Below, in pieces: positions 7,051-14,139 of a stretch of 40,801 bases of DNA (its first letter is position 1; the number at the start of each line of letters is the position of its first letter). The stretch spans positions 1 through 40,801 of the IMG/VR virus record IMGVR_UViG_3300029448_000107; one strand, written 5' to 3'. The notes below the pieces were generated by a model. That model ran no database searches. It was not told the DNA's origin and saw only the letters and a program-made list of their open reading frames with translations. The position numbers and the translations under genes are program-made. Source of the DNA: a virus.

Positions 7051-7587
7051 ATGGGAGCTAGACAAAAGTTCACATCACCGCAAGGTACAGCAATTTACCC
7101 ACACCTTAACAAACCAGATACACAGTTTAATCCAGATGGTATTTATAAAGTTGATTTATCAATGGAGGACGCTGAGTCATTAGAAACACTTTGTCAAAAT
7201 GCCGCGATATCTGAGTTTGGTAACAAGGCAAAGTTTAGGATGCCGTTTCGTCAAGACGAGGAAAGCGGTCAGACAATTATGAAAGTTAAAAGTAAGTACG
7301 CACCAAAGATTTATGATTCTACTGGTCAACTTATGCTTGGCGATCAAATACCCCAATTGTGGGGAGGCTCAACTCTAAAAGTTGGTGGATACATTACAAC
7401 TTACAGCGTGAGTGGTTCAAAAGGAGTTTCACTTCAGCTTACAAAAGTTCAAGTAATTAACCCCGTGTCTGGAAATAGTGATGATGGTTTTGACTCAGTA
7501 GACGGTGGCTACGTTGCTGAAGAAATCACTGAAGAGGCATTTGAAGATGACGAACAAGTTGAAGTTGAAAAAGCAGATAGATTCTGA
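7051..7587 (+). CDS. Single-stranded DNA-binding protein, T7 gp2.5-like
   Basis: 178 residues. The first 140 form a predicted OB-fold with the gp2.5-type opening (FTSPQGTAIYPHLNKPDTQFNPDGIYKVDL), a mid-segment YAPKIYDSTGQ and LWGGSTLKVGGYI. The last 35 residues are strongly acidic (EEITEEAFEDDEQVEVEKADRF) and end in Phe, the hallmark tail by which gp2.5 contacts polymerase and helicase. It would coat single-stranded DNA and coordinate the replisome. GGAGAGAG precedes the ATG. It is the first gene of the replication operon behind P3, and its 3' end overlaps the endonuclease start. Confidence 0.88.
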   Translation: MGARQKFTSPQGTAIYPHLNKPDTQFNPDGIYKVDLSMEDAESLETLCQNAAISEFGNKAKFRMPFRQDEESGQTIMKVKSKYAPKIYDSTGQLMLGDQIPQLWGGSTLKVGGYITTYSVSGSKGVSLQLTKVQVINPVSGNSDDGFDSVDGGYVAEEITEEAFEDDEQVEVEKADRF

Positions 7588-7978
7588 GAAACGAGGAATT
7601 AAATTTGGTTATCGGAGCGGGTTAGAAAAGACGATTGCATCTCAGATTCGCGGAAAAGGTTTACAGGTTCAGTATGAGGCAGAAAAAATTGTTTACTCAA
7701 TACCTACGTCATTACATACGTACACACCTGATTTCAAAGTACCTACTCAGCGCGGATTCTTTTATGTTGAAAGCAAGGGAAGGTTAATGCTTGCAGATCG
7801 TAAAAAGCACATTCTTATCAAAACACAATTTCCAAAGATTGATATAAGGTTTGTGTTTTCTAACTCAAAACAAAAACTCTATAAAGGATCGCCTACATCG
7901 TATGCAGATTGGTGTATTAAGCATGGATTTAAGTACGCTGACAAGGAGATCCCAGAAGAGTGGCTGTCTGAAAAATAG
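7547..7978 (+). CDS. Endonuclease I, Holliday-junction resolvase (T7 gp3-like)
   Basis: 143 residues from the ATG at 7547; the frame is open upstream to 7505, but this start gives an N terminus close to T7 length. It aligns with T7 endonuclease I throughout: YRSGLEKT (E27, T7 E20), HTYTPDF (D62, T7 D55), YVESKG (E75 and K77, T7 E65 and K67), then DRKKHILIKTQFPKIDIRFVFS and KLYKGSPTSYADWC. The residue at the T7 E35 position is Gln42, a difference at a functionally important site. It resolves branched replication intermediates and can degrade host DNA. It overlaps the SSB gene by 41 bases; a hairpin terminator follows. Confidence 0.9.
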   Translation: MTNKLKLKKQIDSEKRGIKFGYRSGLEKTIASQIRGKGLQVQYEAEKIVYSIPTSLHTYTPDFKVPTQRGFFYVESKGRLMLADRKKHILIKTQFPKIDIRFVFSNSKQKLYKGSPTSYADWCIKHGFKYADKEIPEEWLSEK

Positions 7979-7994
7979 ACAGTAAGGAGAGCGA

Positions 7995-8019
7995 GATGCC
8001 TCGAAAGGGGCATCTTTTT
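7995..8019 (+). terminator. Weak intrinsic terminator between endonuclease I and primase-helicase
   Basis: GATGCC (7995-8000) pairs with GGCATC (8009-8014), loop TCGAAAGG, followed by five T. The short U tract and downstream genes on the same strand suggest partial termination that tunes expression. Confidence 0.65.
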
Positions 8020-8032
8020 CAAGGTTGGGATT

Positions 8033-9652
8033 ATGGAACAGACACACGAAGATTCAAATTTTGTAAGACACATTCCATGTGAGAAGTGTGGGTCAAAAGA
8101 TAACGCTGGTTTATTTGATGACGGTCACATTTATTGTTTTGGATGTCATCATTATGAGCCGCCAGATGGTAGTGATAAAAGTAATTATTATACTGTGGGT
8201 AGGCGACCAGCTAGTTTAATTGATGGTTATTATTCAGCTTTACCGACAAGAGGTATTAAAGAAGAAACTTGTAGAAAGTTTGATTATCAAATTACAGATT
8301 CATACAACGGAAGACCTCATCAAATAGCGAACTATAGAAACAGTGATGGTCAAGTCGTTGCACAAAAGTTACGCGATGCTAAGAAGAATTTTTCTATTTT
8401 AGGCGAAGCAAAACAAATGACTTTATTCGGTCAACACCTTTGGAACGGTGGTAAGAAGTTACCGATCTGTGAGGGTGAGATTGACACGATGACAGTCTGT
8501 CAAATGACAGGTTTAAAATATCCTTGCGTTGGACTTCCTAATGGTGCGTCTAATGCAAAAAAAGCAATCTTAGCCCAATGGGATTGGCTTCTAAATTTTG
8601 AAGAATTAATTTTAATATTTGATCAAGACGAGGCTGGTCAAAGAGCCGCTAGAGAGGTCGCAGAGTCTTTACCTGTAGGTAGAGTCAAAATAGCACAGCT
8701 TCCCCACAAGGACGCGAATGAGTGCCTACAGAGAGGCGATGGTAAAGCTATTGTAGATGCAATTTGGAACGCTAAAGAATGGCGACCAGATGGCATTGTT
8801 TCTTCCGCTGATTTTGAAGACATGATTGGTGAGCGAGAAAAAGATTCATTAATTACTTACCCATTCCCAAAGCTACAAGATATGACCAGAGGAATTAGAA
8901 CTGGAATTATTACTATCTGCGCTGGAAGTGGTGTAGGAAAAACTACTCTTATGCGTGAGGTCGCTTATCACTTAATGAACCTAAAACATGAAGGATCTGA
9001 AGTTTGCAAATGTGGACTTATGATGCTTGAGGAAAACTCATTACATAGTGTACGTGGGCTTGTCGGTATTCACATAGACAAAAATATTAATGATCCAAAA
9101 GTGCCTACTTCAAAAGAAGAAATTGTCACGGCTTTTAGAGACTGCTTTAAAGAACGTCACATATCTTTATTTAATCACTTTGGATCTACGACAGTCGAAA
9201 CAATAGTTCAGCGCATACAATTCATGGCTTTAGCTGAAGGATGTAAGGTAATTATTCTTGATCACATTTCGATGATCGTGGGCGGTCTTACAGGCAATCT
9301 CAAGCAAGTCTCAGAGCGTCAACTTATAGATTCAATAATGACTACTCTCAGAATGCTAGTACAAGAGCTTGGCATTACTTTATTTCTAGTTAGCCATTTG
9401 AAAAGACCAGAGGGAAGTAAGGGACACGAAGATGGAGCCAGAGTTCGTTTAGGAGAACTAAGGGGCAGTCACAGTATTGCTCAATTGTCTGACTTTTGTA
9501 TTGGGATGGAAAAAGATCCTGAGAACCCCAATAGCAATTTGAGATTTCTACAAGTGATGAAAAATAGATTTACTGGAGAAACTGGTGAAGCAGATACGCT
9601 TGAATACGATTCATTCACAGGAAGACTTTCAGTAGTTGAAGAAAGATTTTAA
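8033..9652 (+). CDS. Bifunctional primase-helicase, T7 gp4-like
   Basis: 539 residues. The N-terminal zinc-binding module has C16, C19, C35 and C38 (CEKCG, YCFGC). The TOPRIM primase core follows with ICEGEIDTMTV and LIFDQDEAGQRAA. The C-terminal RecA-like helicase shows Walker A at 297-305 (AGSGVGKTT), the acidic block LMMLEEN, Walker B VIILDHISMIVGG, and SHLKRPEG with RLGELRGSHSI and the arginine-finger region MKNRFTGETG. It unwinds the fork 5' to 3' as a hexamer and lays primers. The C terminus ends VVEERF, an acidic-aromatic tail as in gp4. It follows a weak terminator and is followed closely by a small gene behind AAGGAGAG. Confidence 0.94.
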   Translation: MEQTHEDSNFVRHIPCEKCGSKDNAGLFDDGHIYCFGCHHYEPPDGSDKSNYYTVGRRPASLIDGYYSALPTRGIKEETCRKFDYQITDSYNGRPHQIANYRNSDGQVVAQKLRDAKKNFSILGEAKQMTLFGQHLWNGGKKLPICEGEIDTMTVCQMTGLKYPCVGLPNGASNAKKAILAQWDWLLNFEELILIFDQDEAGQRAAREVAESLPVGRVKIAQLPHKDANECLQRGDGKAIVDAIWNAKEWRPDGIVSSADFEDMIGEREKDSLITYPFPKLQDMTRGIRTGIITICAGSGVGKTTLMREVAYHLMNLKHEGSEVCKCGLMMLEENSLHSVRGLVGIHIDKNINDPKVPTSKEEIVTAFRDCFKERHISLFNHFGSTTVETIVQRIQFMALAEGCKVIILDHISMIVGGLTGNLKQVSERQLIDSIMTTLRMLVQELGITLFLVSHLKRPEGSKGHEDGARVRLGELRGSHSIAQLSDFCIGMEKDPENPNSNLRFLQVMKNRFTGETGEADTLEYDSFTGRLSVVEERF

Positions 9653-9662
9653 GGAGAGATAT

Positions 9663-9986
9663 ATGTCTAGATTAGAAGATAAATTTACAAAGTTCCATGC
9701 CCAGAACCCTCACGTTTGGAGAGAGTTTAAAAGGTTAGCTTTTGATGCCTTAGAAAAAGGACACAGGAATTATTCAGCAAAATTAATTATCGAAATGATT
9801 CGATGGGAATCAAAAATTGAAACAGAAAAAGTAGATGCTTTTAAAATTTCAAATGAGATCACCTCTTTTTACCCAAGGATGTTTCACAATAGTTTTCCTC
9901 AACTCAAAGGATTTTTTAAGACAAGAGAAGTAGAAGAGTTTGATCCAGAAAAACACTCTCCTAAACAAAAAGAGTTGGAGTTATAG
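9663..9986 (+). CDS. Conserved phage protein, possible DNA-binding
   Basis: 107 residues from the ATG at 9663, chosen for the AAGGAGAG site just upstream; the longer frame from 9636 overlaps the helicase. The pattern DKFTKFHAQNPHVWREFKRLAFDALEKGHRNYSAKLIIEMIRWES ... KISNEITSFYPRMFHNSFPQLKGFF is one I know from many phages and some bacteria as a conserved uncharacterised family. It is helical and basic in the centre, compatible with nucleic-acid binding. It lies between helicase and DNA polymerase in the replication operon. No enzymatic motif is visible. Confidence 0.8.
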   Translation: MSRLEDKFTKFHAQNPHVWREFKRLAFDALEKGHRNYSAKLIIEMIRWESKIETEKVDAFKISNEITSFYPRMFHNSFPQLKGFFKTREVEEFDPEKHSPKQKELEL

Positions 9987-9987
9987 A

Positions 9988-11778
9988 ATGACTATCTATC
10001 GCAGAGTCATATGGGATATAGAGACAAACGGTTTGTTGAAAACAATGGACAAAATACATTGCATTGGCATCCAGTGTTTAGACACGTTGGAGTACACAGG
10101 ATTTAAACCTGATCAAATAACTGAGTCATTAGACATCATTAAAAATGCTGAATGGAATATAGGACATAACACAATTGGGTTTGACATTCCCGCTGTACAA
10201 AAGATTTACCCAGATTGGAAACCAAAAGGGAAATCCATAGATACTTTAGTGTTGTCTAGGCTATTTAAAGCCGATTTATTTAATGATGATTTTACATCAA
10301 AAAGTTTACCCGAAGGATTTCAAAAAAAGCTCTATGGATCTCATTCTTTAAAGGCTTGGGGGATGCGCTTGTCTGATCACAAAATTGATTACTCAGGAGG
10401 CTTTGAGACCTTCAACGAAGATATGTTTACCTATATGGAACAAGATGTGAGACTTACTACCCTCCTGTACACAAAGCTCATGCAAGACAAAGACTTTACA
10501 CAAAAGACTATTGATCTTGAGCATGACTTGGCAGAAATATGTTATCGAATTGGAAACAATGGATGGACATTCAATATGCAAAAGGCCAGTAAACTTTATG
10601 GCAAATTGTCACAGCGAAGGTTAGATCTTAGTAACGAGCTAGAAACTTTATTTGAACCGTGGGAAATCAAAACACCTTTTACTCCCAAACGAAACGATAA
10701 AAAACGTGGATACGAAGCTGGAGTAACAATTAACAAAATTAAGACTGTCTATTTCAACCCGAACTCTCGTAAGCACATAGCTAAATGTCTGAAAGACAAA
10801 TACAAGTGGAAACCAGAGAAATGGACACCTACTGGAGAGCCTAAAGTTGATGAAAATATTTTAATTAATCTTCCTTATCCAGAAGCTAAAAAATTAGCTG
10901 AGTTTTTCTTAGTACAAAAGAGAATCGCTATGTTGGCAGAAGGAGAGCAAGCATGGATGCGTCTTACTGATGACGATGGAAAACTTAGACACACTATTAT
11001 CAGTGGATCTTGCGTTTCTCGTAGAGCAAGCCATCGATCACCAAACCTTGCTCAAGTACCTTCTACTCGCGCTGTGTACGGAAAAGAGTGCAGAGAGCTA
11101 TTTGGTGTACCTGATGGATGGAAGCTCGTAGGAAGCGATTTAAGCGGTTTAGAACTGCGTTGTCTTGCGGCTGTATTAGACGATGGTGGAGACTATGGTA
11201 AGCAAATTATGGAAGGTGATATACATACTCACAATATGCTCATGGCTGGCATCGATGATTCAGATGGAAACGGCAGAGCAAGATCAAAATCTTTTATTTA
11301 CTCGCTCATCTTTGGCGGGGGTGATGCCCTCATAGGAAAGATTGTAGGTGGTAACGCAAGTGCGGGTAAAAAACTAAAAAATCAATTTAACCAAAATGTA
11401 CCCGCTTTCAAAAGTTTACAGGAGGAACTACGAGCGGCTTACAAAAAGAAAGGATTTATTAAAAGCATTAGCGGAAGCAAGTTGTATTGCAGAAGCGAAC
11501 ACAGGCTTTTGTCCCAACTTTTACAAAGCTCTGGAGCGATCATTGCTATGGAGTGGTTACGATTGATGGACAAGAGAATTCAAGACGAGAAATTAGATAG
11601 CAAGATAGTAGCTTGGGTACATGACGAGGTTCAAATTGCGTGTCCAGCTACGGAGGCAAATTATGTCGGAAATAATATCACTAGCAGAACTGCGGAAGAG
11701 GCGGGAAAGGCGTATCGCTTTACTATCCCGATCGAGAGTGAATTTAACATTGGAGAAAATTGGGCAACGACACACTAG
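9988..11778 (+). CDS. Family A DNA polymerase with 3'-5' exonuclease (T7 gp5-like)
   Basis: 596 residues from the ATG at 9988, the first start after the preceding stop. The exonuclease has D10 and E12 (WDIETNG), NIGHNTIGFDIPA and YMEQDVRLT. The polymerase has motif A GSDLSGLELR (D384, E389), motif B R430, K434, Y438 and F442 (RARSKSFIYSLIFGGG), and motif C WVHDEVQ (D546, E547). The C terminus IGENWATTH mirrors T7. It is over 100 residues shorter than T7 gp5, largely because the stretch before VYFNPNSR, where T7 inserts its thioredoxin-binding domain, is short. So processivity may not depend on host thioredoxin. The Tyr438-Phe442 pair is unusual (T7 Tyr526-Tyr530). Confidence 0.95.
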   Translation: MTIYRRVIWDIETNGLLKTMDKIHCIGIQCLDTLEYTGFKPDQITESLDIIKNAEWNIGHNTIGFDIPAVQKIYPDWKPKGKSIDTLVLSRLFKADLFNDDFTSKSLPEGFQKKLYGSHSLKAWGMRLSDHKIDYSGGFETFNEDMFTYMEQDVRLTTLLYTKLMQDKDFTQKTIDLEHDLAEICYRIGNNGWTFNMQKASKLYGKLSQRRLDLSNELETLFEPWEIKTPFTPKRNDKKRGYEAGVTINKIKTVYFNPNSRKHIAKCLKDKYKWKPEKWTPTGEPKVDENILINLPYPEAKKLAEFFLVQKRIAMLAEGEQAWMRLTDDDGKLRHTIISGSCVSRRASHRSPNLAQVPSTRAVYGKECRELFGVPDGWKLVGSDLSGLELRCLAAVLDDGGDYGKQIMEGDIHTHNMLMAGIDDSDGNGRARSKSFIYSLIFGGGDALIGKIVGGNASAGKKLKNQFNQNVPAFKSLQEELRAAYKKKGFIKSISGSKLYCRSEHRLLSQLLQSSGAIIAMEWLRLMDKRIQDEKLDSKIVAWVHDEVQIACPATEANYVGNNITSRTAEEAGKAYRFTIPIESEFNIGENWATTH

Positions 11779-12064
11779 GCATTTAGGTAAAATTACAGAC
11801 GAAGAGTTAGAACATTTATGTTCATTCTGGTTAGTTATAGATAAAGCATCTAGAAATCCATTCAAATTAAAATCTAACTTTGCAAGGGAAGCGGCACTGT
11901 ATGTCGCTACGTGTGCATCTTTGGGTTTTATATCTAACCAAATTGAATATAACGAATTCATTAACGTGTGGGGATCGACCCCCGCTGGAGAAGATTTTTT
12001 GGAGGAACTAAATGAAATCCTTGACGTTATCTACCGTTGGAAAAACCCCAACCCTACTAATTGA
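11663..12064 (+). CDS. Hypothetical protein overlapping the polymerase 3' end
   Basis: 133 residues. The ATG at 11663 lies within the last 116 bases of the polymerase gene and is preceded by GGAGG at good spacing (ACGGAGGCAAATT), so out-of-frame overlap is likely real; no ATG or clear alternative exists nearer the polymerase stop. The N-terminal part is very basic (ELRKRRERRIALLSRSRV). The C-terminal half (AREAALYVATCASLGFI ... FINVWGSTPAGEDFLEEL) looks like a winged-helix arrangement with the WGSTPAGEDFL turn. A DNA-binding role is possible. I do not recognise a named family. Its 3' end overlaps the exonuclease start by 53 bases. Confidence 0.65.
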   Translation: MSEIISLAELRKRRERRIALLSRSRVNLTLEKIGQRHTRHLGKITDEELEHLCSFWLVIDKASRNPFKLKSNFAREAALYVATCASLGFISNQIEYNEFINVWGSTPAGEDFLEELNEILDVIYRWKNPNPTN

Positions 12065-12782
12065 TGCTGATTTATTTTTGTATCGTGCGGCTTGCATAGC
12101 CGAAGAAGCTACGGATTGGGGAGATGACATTTGGTCTTTATCAACTGATTTAAAAATTGCTAAATCTGTTTTTACTGATCAAATTAATTCATTTTATGAT
12201 CGTTTAAAAAGCACTGATTCCATCATGTGTTTATCAGATTCTCAAAATAATTTTAGAAAACAAGTATGCGATAAATACAAAAGTAACCGAAGGAATACTC
12301 GAAAACCTGTAGGTTATAAAGCACTGGTTAAATGGTGCGAAAGCACTTTTGTTAGCCATAGGCAGAACAATTTAGAGGCAGACGATGTAATGGGAATACT
12401 AGGTAGTAATCCAAGTTTTTCAACAATCATTGTTTCCGATGATAAAGATCTGAAAACTGTCCCATGCACTCTCTATCGACCAGCCAGTGACGAACTGATG
12501 AAGATAAGTTTAGAGGAAGCAGATAGTAATTTTTACGCTATGACCCTACAGGGAGATTCTACAGATGGTTTCTCTGGATGCCCAAGAGTAGGCGCGGTTA
12601 CTGCAAGGAGAATCCTTGGTACAAGACCAGATTGGTCTCTGGTTGAAAAGGCTTTTGTAAAAGCTGGTTTAGATCGAGACCATGCAATACAACAAGCTCG
12701 TCTAGCAAGAATCTTGAGAATGGACGATTACAACCTTGATTATGGTGTTCAACTTTATGAGCCACCCAGACTAACCGCATAA
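12012..12782 (+). CDS. 5'-3' exonuclease, T7 gp6-like (FEN family)
   Basis: 256 residues. Metal-binding landmarks of the FEN/5' nuclease fold appear in order: LLIDADLFLYRAA near residue 15, the helical-arch segment DKYKSNRRNTRKPVGYKALVKW, NLEADDVMG near 119, IIVSDDKDLKTVP near 137, and the helix-hairpin-helix region QGDSTDGFSGCPRVGAVTARRIL. In T7 this enzyme removes RNA primers, helps make recombination ends and degrades host DNA. The ATG at 12012 is preceded by TTGGAGGAACTAA, a strong ribosome site inside the upstream gene. Part of the replication operon. Confidence 0.92.
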   Translation: MKSLTLSTVGKTPTLLIDADLFLYRAACIAEEATDWGDDIWSLSTDLKIAKSVFTDQINSFYDRLKSTDSIMCLSDSQNNFRKQVCDKYKSNRRNTRKPVGYKALVKWCESTFVSHRQNNLEADDVMGILGSNPSFSTIIVSDDKDLKTVPCTLYRPASDELMKISLEEADSNFYAMTLQGDSTDGFSGCPRVGAVTARRILGTRPDWSLVEKAFVKAGLDRDHAIQQARLARILRMDDYNLDYGVQLYEPPRLTA

Positions 12783-12795
12783 GGAGGCAGTTTTA

Positions 12796-12975
12796 ATGAG
12801 TACAGTAATTGATTTTAATCATAAAAATGAAAAGATACGTGAAGCCGCCAAACAAGTAGACATGGCGAGATCAAAAGTAAGAGATCTTGAGGCAGATATA
12901 ATTATTGCTAAACATGAACTCGATAGATATTTGTCTCAATATCATATAGCCACATATAGACAGGAGGTTGAATGA
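12796..12975 (+). CDS. 59-residue coiled-coil protein
   Basis: A small gene with AAGGAGG upstream of the ATG at 12796. The product is almost wholly helical and charged: residues about 10-50 (KNEKIREAAKQVDMARSK, then VRDLEADIIIAKHELDRYL) have hydrophobics at heptad positions, suggesting a short coiled coil. There is no signal, membrane segment or cysteine. It ends with ATGA overlap to the DUF3310 gene, whose ribosome site lies inside it. Probably a replication-module accessory protein; function unknown. Confidence 0.7.
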   Translation: MSTVIDFNHKNEKIREAAKQVDMARSKVRDLEADIIIAKHELDRYLSQYHIATYRQEVE

Positions 12976-13253
12976 TGGTGACTGCTACAGTTTTTACAAA
13001 CGCTTCTCTTGACTCTGTTACCCCTGCTGAATGGGATAATGTCAGTAAACCCAAGCACTATAACTTTGGAAAAGTAGAGTGTATTGAGGCAATTGAAGAG
13101 TCTATGACGAAAGAAGCATTCAAGGGTTATTTAAAAGGTAACTGTTTGAAATATCTTTGGAGAATGGATTACAAGGGTAAGGATTTAGAAGATTTAGAAA
13201 AATCAATTTGGTATCTAAACAGATTAAAAAGTGTTTTACTAAAAAATAAGTAG
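12975..13253 (+). CDS. DUF3310 family protein
   Basis: 92 residues from the ATG at 12975. An ATG also occurs at 12972, but AGGAGG at 12962-12967 is better spaced for 12975. The family core is clear: KPKHYNFGKVECIEAIEESM, then FKGYLKGNCLKYLWRMDYKGKDLEDLEKSIWYLNRL. DUF3310 proteins are widespread in phages and are often labelled nucleotide kinase-like, though their activity is not settled. Here it is the last gene of the rightward replication operon, before a large hairpin and the convergent leftward cluster. Confidence 0.87.
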   Translation: MVTATVFTNASLDSVTPAEWDNVSKPKHYNFGKVECIEAIEESMTKEAFKGYLKGNCLKYLWRMDYKGKDLEDLEKSIWYLNRLKSVLLKNK

Positions 13254-13254
13254 T

Positions 13255-13333
13255 AAAAAGCGGTGTAGGGAGGCGGGGATTCAGCAAGCCAATTGATCTA
13301 AGCAACTGGAAGAAACCCTAGCCCCCCTACACC
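13255..13333 (-). terminator. Large hairpin at the convergent junction; probable terminator of the leftward cluster
   Basis: GGTGTAGGG (13262-13270) pairs perfectly with CCCTACACC (13325-13333). Inside, GGC and GG pair with CC and GCC (13272-13277 against 13316-13323), giving a long imperfect stem with a roughly 40-base apical loop. Read leftward, the stem is followed by GCTTTTT (T run at 13255-13259), so it can stop leftward RNA before it runs antisense into the replication operon. Rightward there is no clean T run. A small structured RNA is an alternative. The rest of 13334-13453 is AT-rich with TTTAA repeats; I see no gene there. Confidence 0.55.
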
Positions 13334-13453
13334 TCTACACAGACTTAAAGTCTCTTTATATTACTTTTTAAGTACAATATGTCCTTCTTAAAGCGCCAAA
13401 TTTAATTTAATTTAATTTATATGTCAACTTACAATAAGTTATTTGTAGTAAAT

Positions 13454-13687
13454 TTATTTTCCATTTGGTTTAACAAAGAATTTTGATTTAGAAATAAAAA
13501 ACTTACTAAATTTTTCCAAAACTAAACCTTTTAATACTAGATGAAATCTTCTCTCATGGTCTTTAGTACGGCTCCATTTTATTAAAGTTTTTGCACTGAT
13601 TTCGCTTTCCCTCGATACTTCATTCAAACTTTTAAATCCATATTCTTTACATATGTCACTTGGCTTTTTTTGTTGGGTGTCTTTCAT
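13454..13687 (-). CDS. Small HTH-like phage protein
   Basis: 77 residues. The start is the ATG at 13687, chosen for AAGGAG seven bases upstream; an ATG six codons earlier has no such site. The segment SLNEVSRESEISAKTLIKW is a helix-turn-helix pattern of the kind found in small phage proteins (LxEVSxxxGxSxxTLxxW), followed by a helix KDHERRFHLVLKGL. The C terminus is basic (KFFISKSKFFVKPNGK). It could bind DNA and regulate the cluster or host genes. It is the last gene of the leftward cluster and overlaps its upstream neighbour by 32 bases. Confidence 0.7.
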   Translation of the reverse strand: MKDTQQKKPSDICKEYGFKSLNEVSRESEISAKTLIKWSRTKDHERRFHLVLKGLVLEKFSKFFISKSKFFVKPNGK

Positions 13688-13847
13688 CCAAATACTCCTT
13701 TTCATTGCAGTAATAGGCTCCCGCTACTTCTGGTTGGTCAGACAACTCGGACATTTTATGTAAAGCCTCTTCTATGCTGTCAAAATATAGATCTTTATAA
13801 TTGTTTAAATCTTTATGGAGATGATATCTAACAATGTTTTGATACAT
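13656..13847 (-). CDS. Hypothetical 63-residue protein
   Basis: Starts with AAGGAG well spaced upstream; that site is embedded in the stop region of the preceding gene. The sequence is rich in Tyr, His and acids (QNIVRYHLHKDLNNYKDLYFDSIEEALHKMSELSDQPEVAG) and ends in a basic tail (RHPTKKAK). One predicted helix covers SIEEALHKMSELS. There is no membrane segment or known motif. It sits between two HTH-like proteins. Function unknown. Confidence 0.6.
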   Translation of the reverse strand: MYQNIVRYHLHKDLNNYKDLYFDSIEEALHKMSELSDQPEVAGAYYCNEKEYLDERHPTKKAK

Positions 13848-14051
13848 TTAAGTTCTCCTTAAAGATCGAATACCATACTCCAATTTACTTAAAGTTGTAA
13901 CAGAAATGTTGTGTCCGTAAGTAAATCTCCGAATGATATTTATGTGTACGCCTGATTTATCAACCAGCCTATTTTTATTCTTCATTTTAATTACATCCAT
14001 CCTTAGTTTTTCAACATACTTCCAAATGTCTGTCTCTGTTTCAATAGTCAT
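13848..14051 (-). CDS. Small HTH protein, candidate transcription regulator
   Basis: 67 residues from the ATG at 14051, with GGAGA seven bases upstream; a TTG one codon earlier is less well spaced. Residues 30-65 (RLVDKSGVHINIIRRFTYGHNISVTTLSKLEYGI) match the Cro/CI-type helix-turn-helix pattern (LxxxSGVxxxTIxxFxxGxxxxxxxTLxKLExAL). No oligomerisation or cleavage domain is attached, so it is Cro-sized rather than a LexA/CI-type repressor. As the clearest regulator in a temperate phage it is the best candidate for lysis-lysogeny control. A terminator hairpin inside the overlapping upstream mini-gene may gate its expression. Confidence 0.7.
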   Translation of the reverse strand: MTIETETDIWKYVEKLRMDVIKMKNKNRLVDKSGVHINIIRRFTYGHNISVTTLSKLEYGIRSLRRT

Positions 14052-14139
14052 CAAAAAATCTCCTTACTATCAGTTCTAAAAAAAGGGCGACTCCAAAAAA
14101 GCCGCCCATAACAACACCTAATAAAAATAAACCTTCCAT
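14041..14139 (-). CDS. 32-residue hydrophobic peptide overlapping a terminator
   Basis: The ATG at 14139 overlaps the stop of the previous gene (TAATG) and has GGAGGAGG upstream, so translation would be coupled. The product starts MEGLFLLGVVMGGFFGVALFLELIV, one membrane segment, and ends RRFFDDY. The frame passes through an intrinsic terminator (14078-14107) and ends inside the start region of the HTH gene. It may be a real small membrane protein, a leader peptide that controls read-through, or both. The alternative is that the hairpin is the only real feature here. Confidence 0.45.
   Translation of the reverse strand: MEGLFLLGVVMGGFFGVALFLELIVRRFFDDY
14078..14107 (-). terminator. Intrinsic terminator inside the 32-codon mini-gene
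   Basis: Read leftward: GGGCGGC (14107-14101), loop TTTTTTGGA, GTCGCCC (14091-14085), then seven T (14084-14078). A seven-pair stem with one G-U pair and a U tract. It lies just upstream of the HTH regulator gene. Confidence 0.7.

Noticed and set aside
6983-7183. A 66-codon frame starting in the terminator after the polymerase
   Set aside because: It starts inside the terminator hairpin and overlaps the SSB gene in another frame.
11593-11961. A 122-codon leftward frame under the polymerase end
   Set aside because: It is antisense to the DNA polymerase and the following gene; no start signal.
13397-13425. TTTAA tandem repeats as a CRISPR-like or iteron array
   Set aside because: They are only about four short, contiguous low-complexity units without spacers.
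13848-14051. A CI/LexA-type lysogeny repressor
   Set aside because: The protein has an HTH only; there is no dimerisation or self-cleavage domain, so only a Cro-sized regulator is supported.
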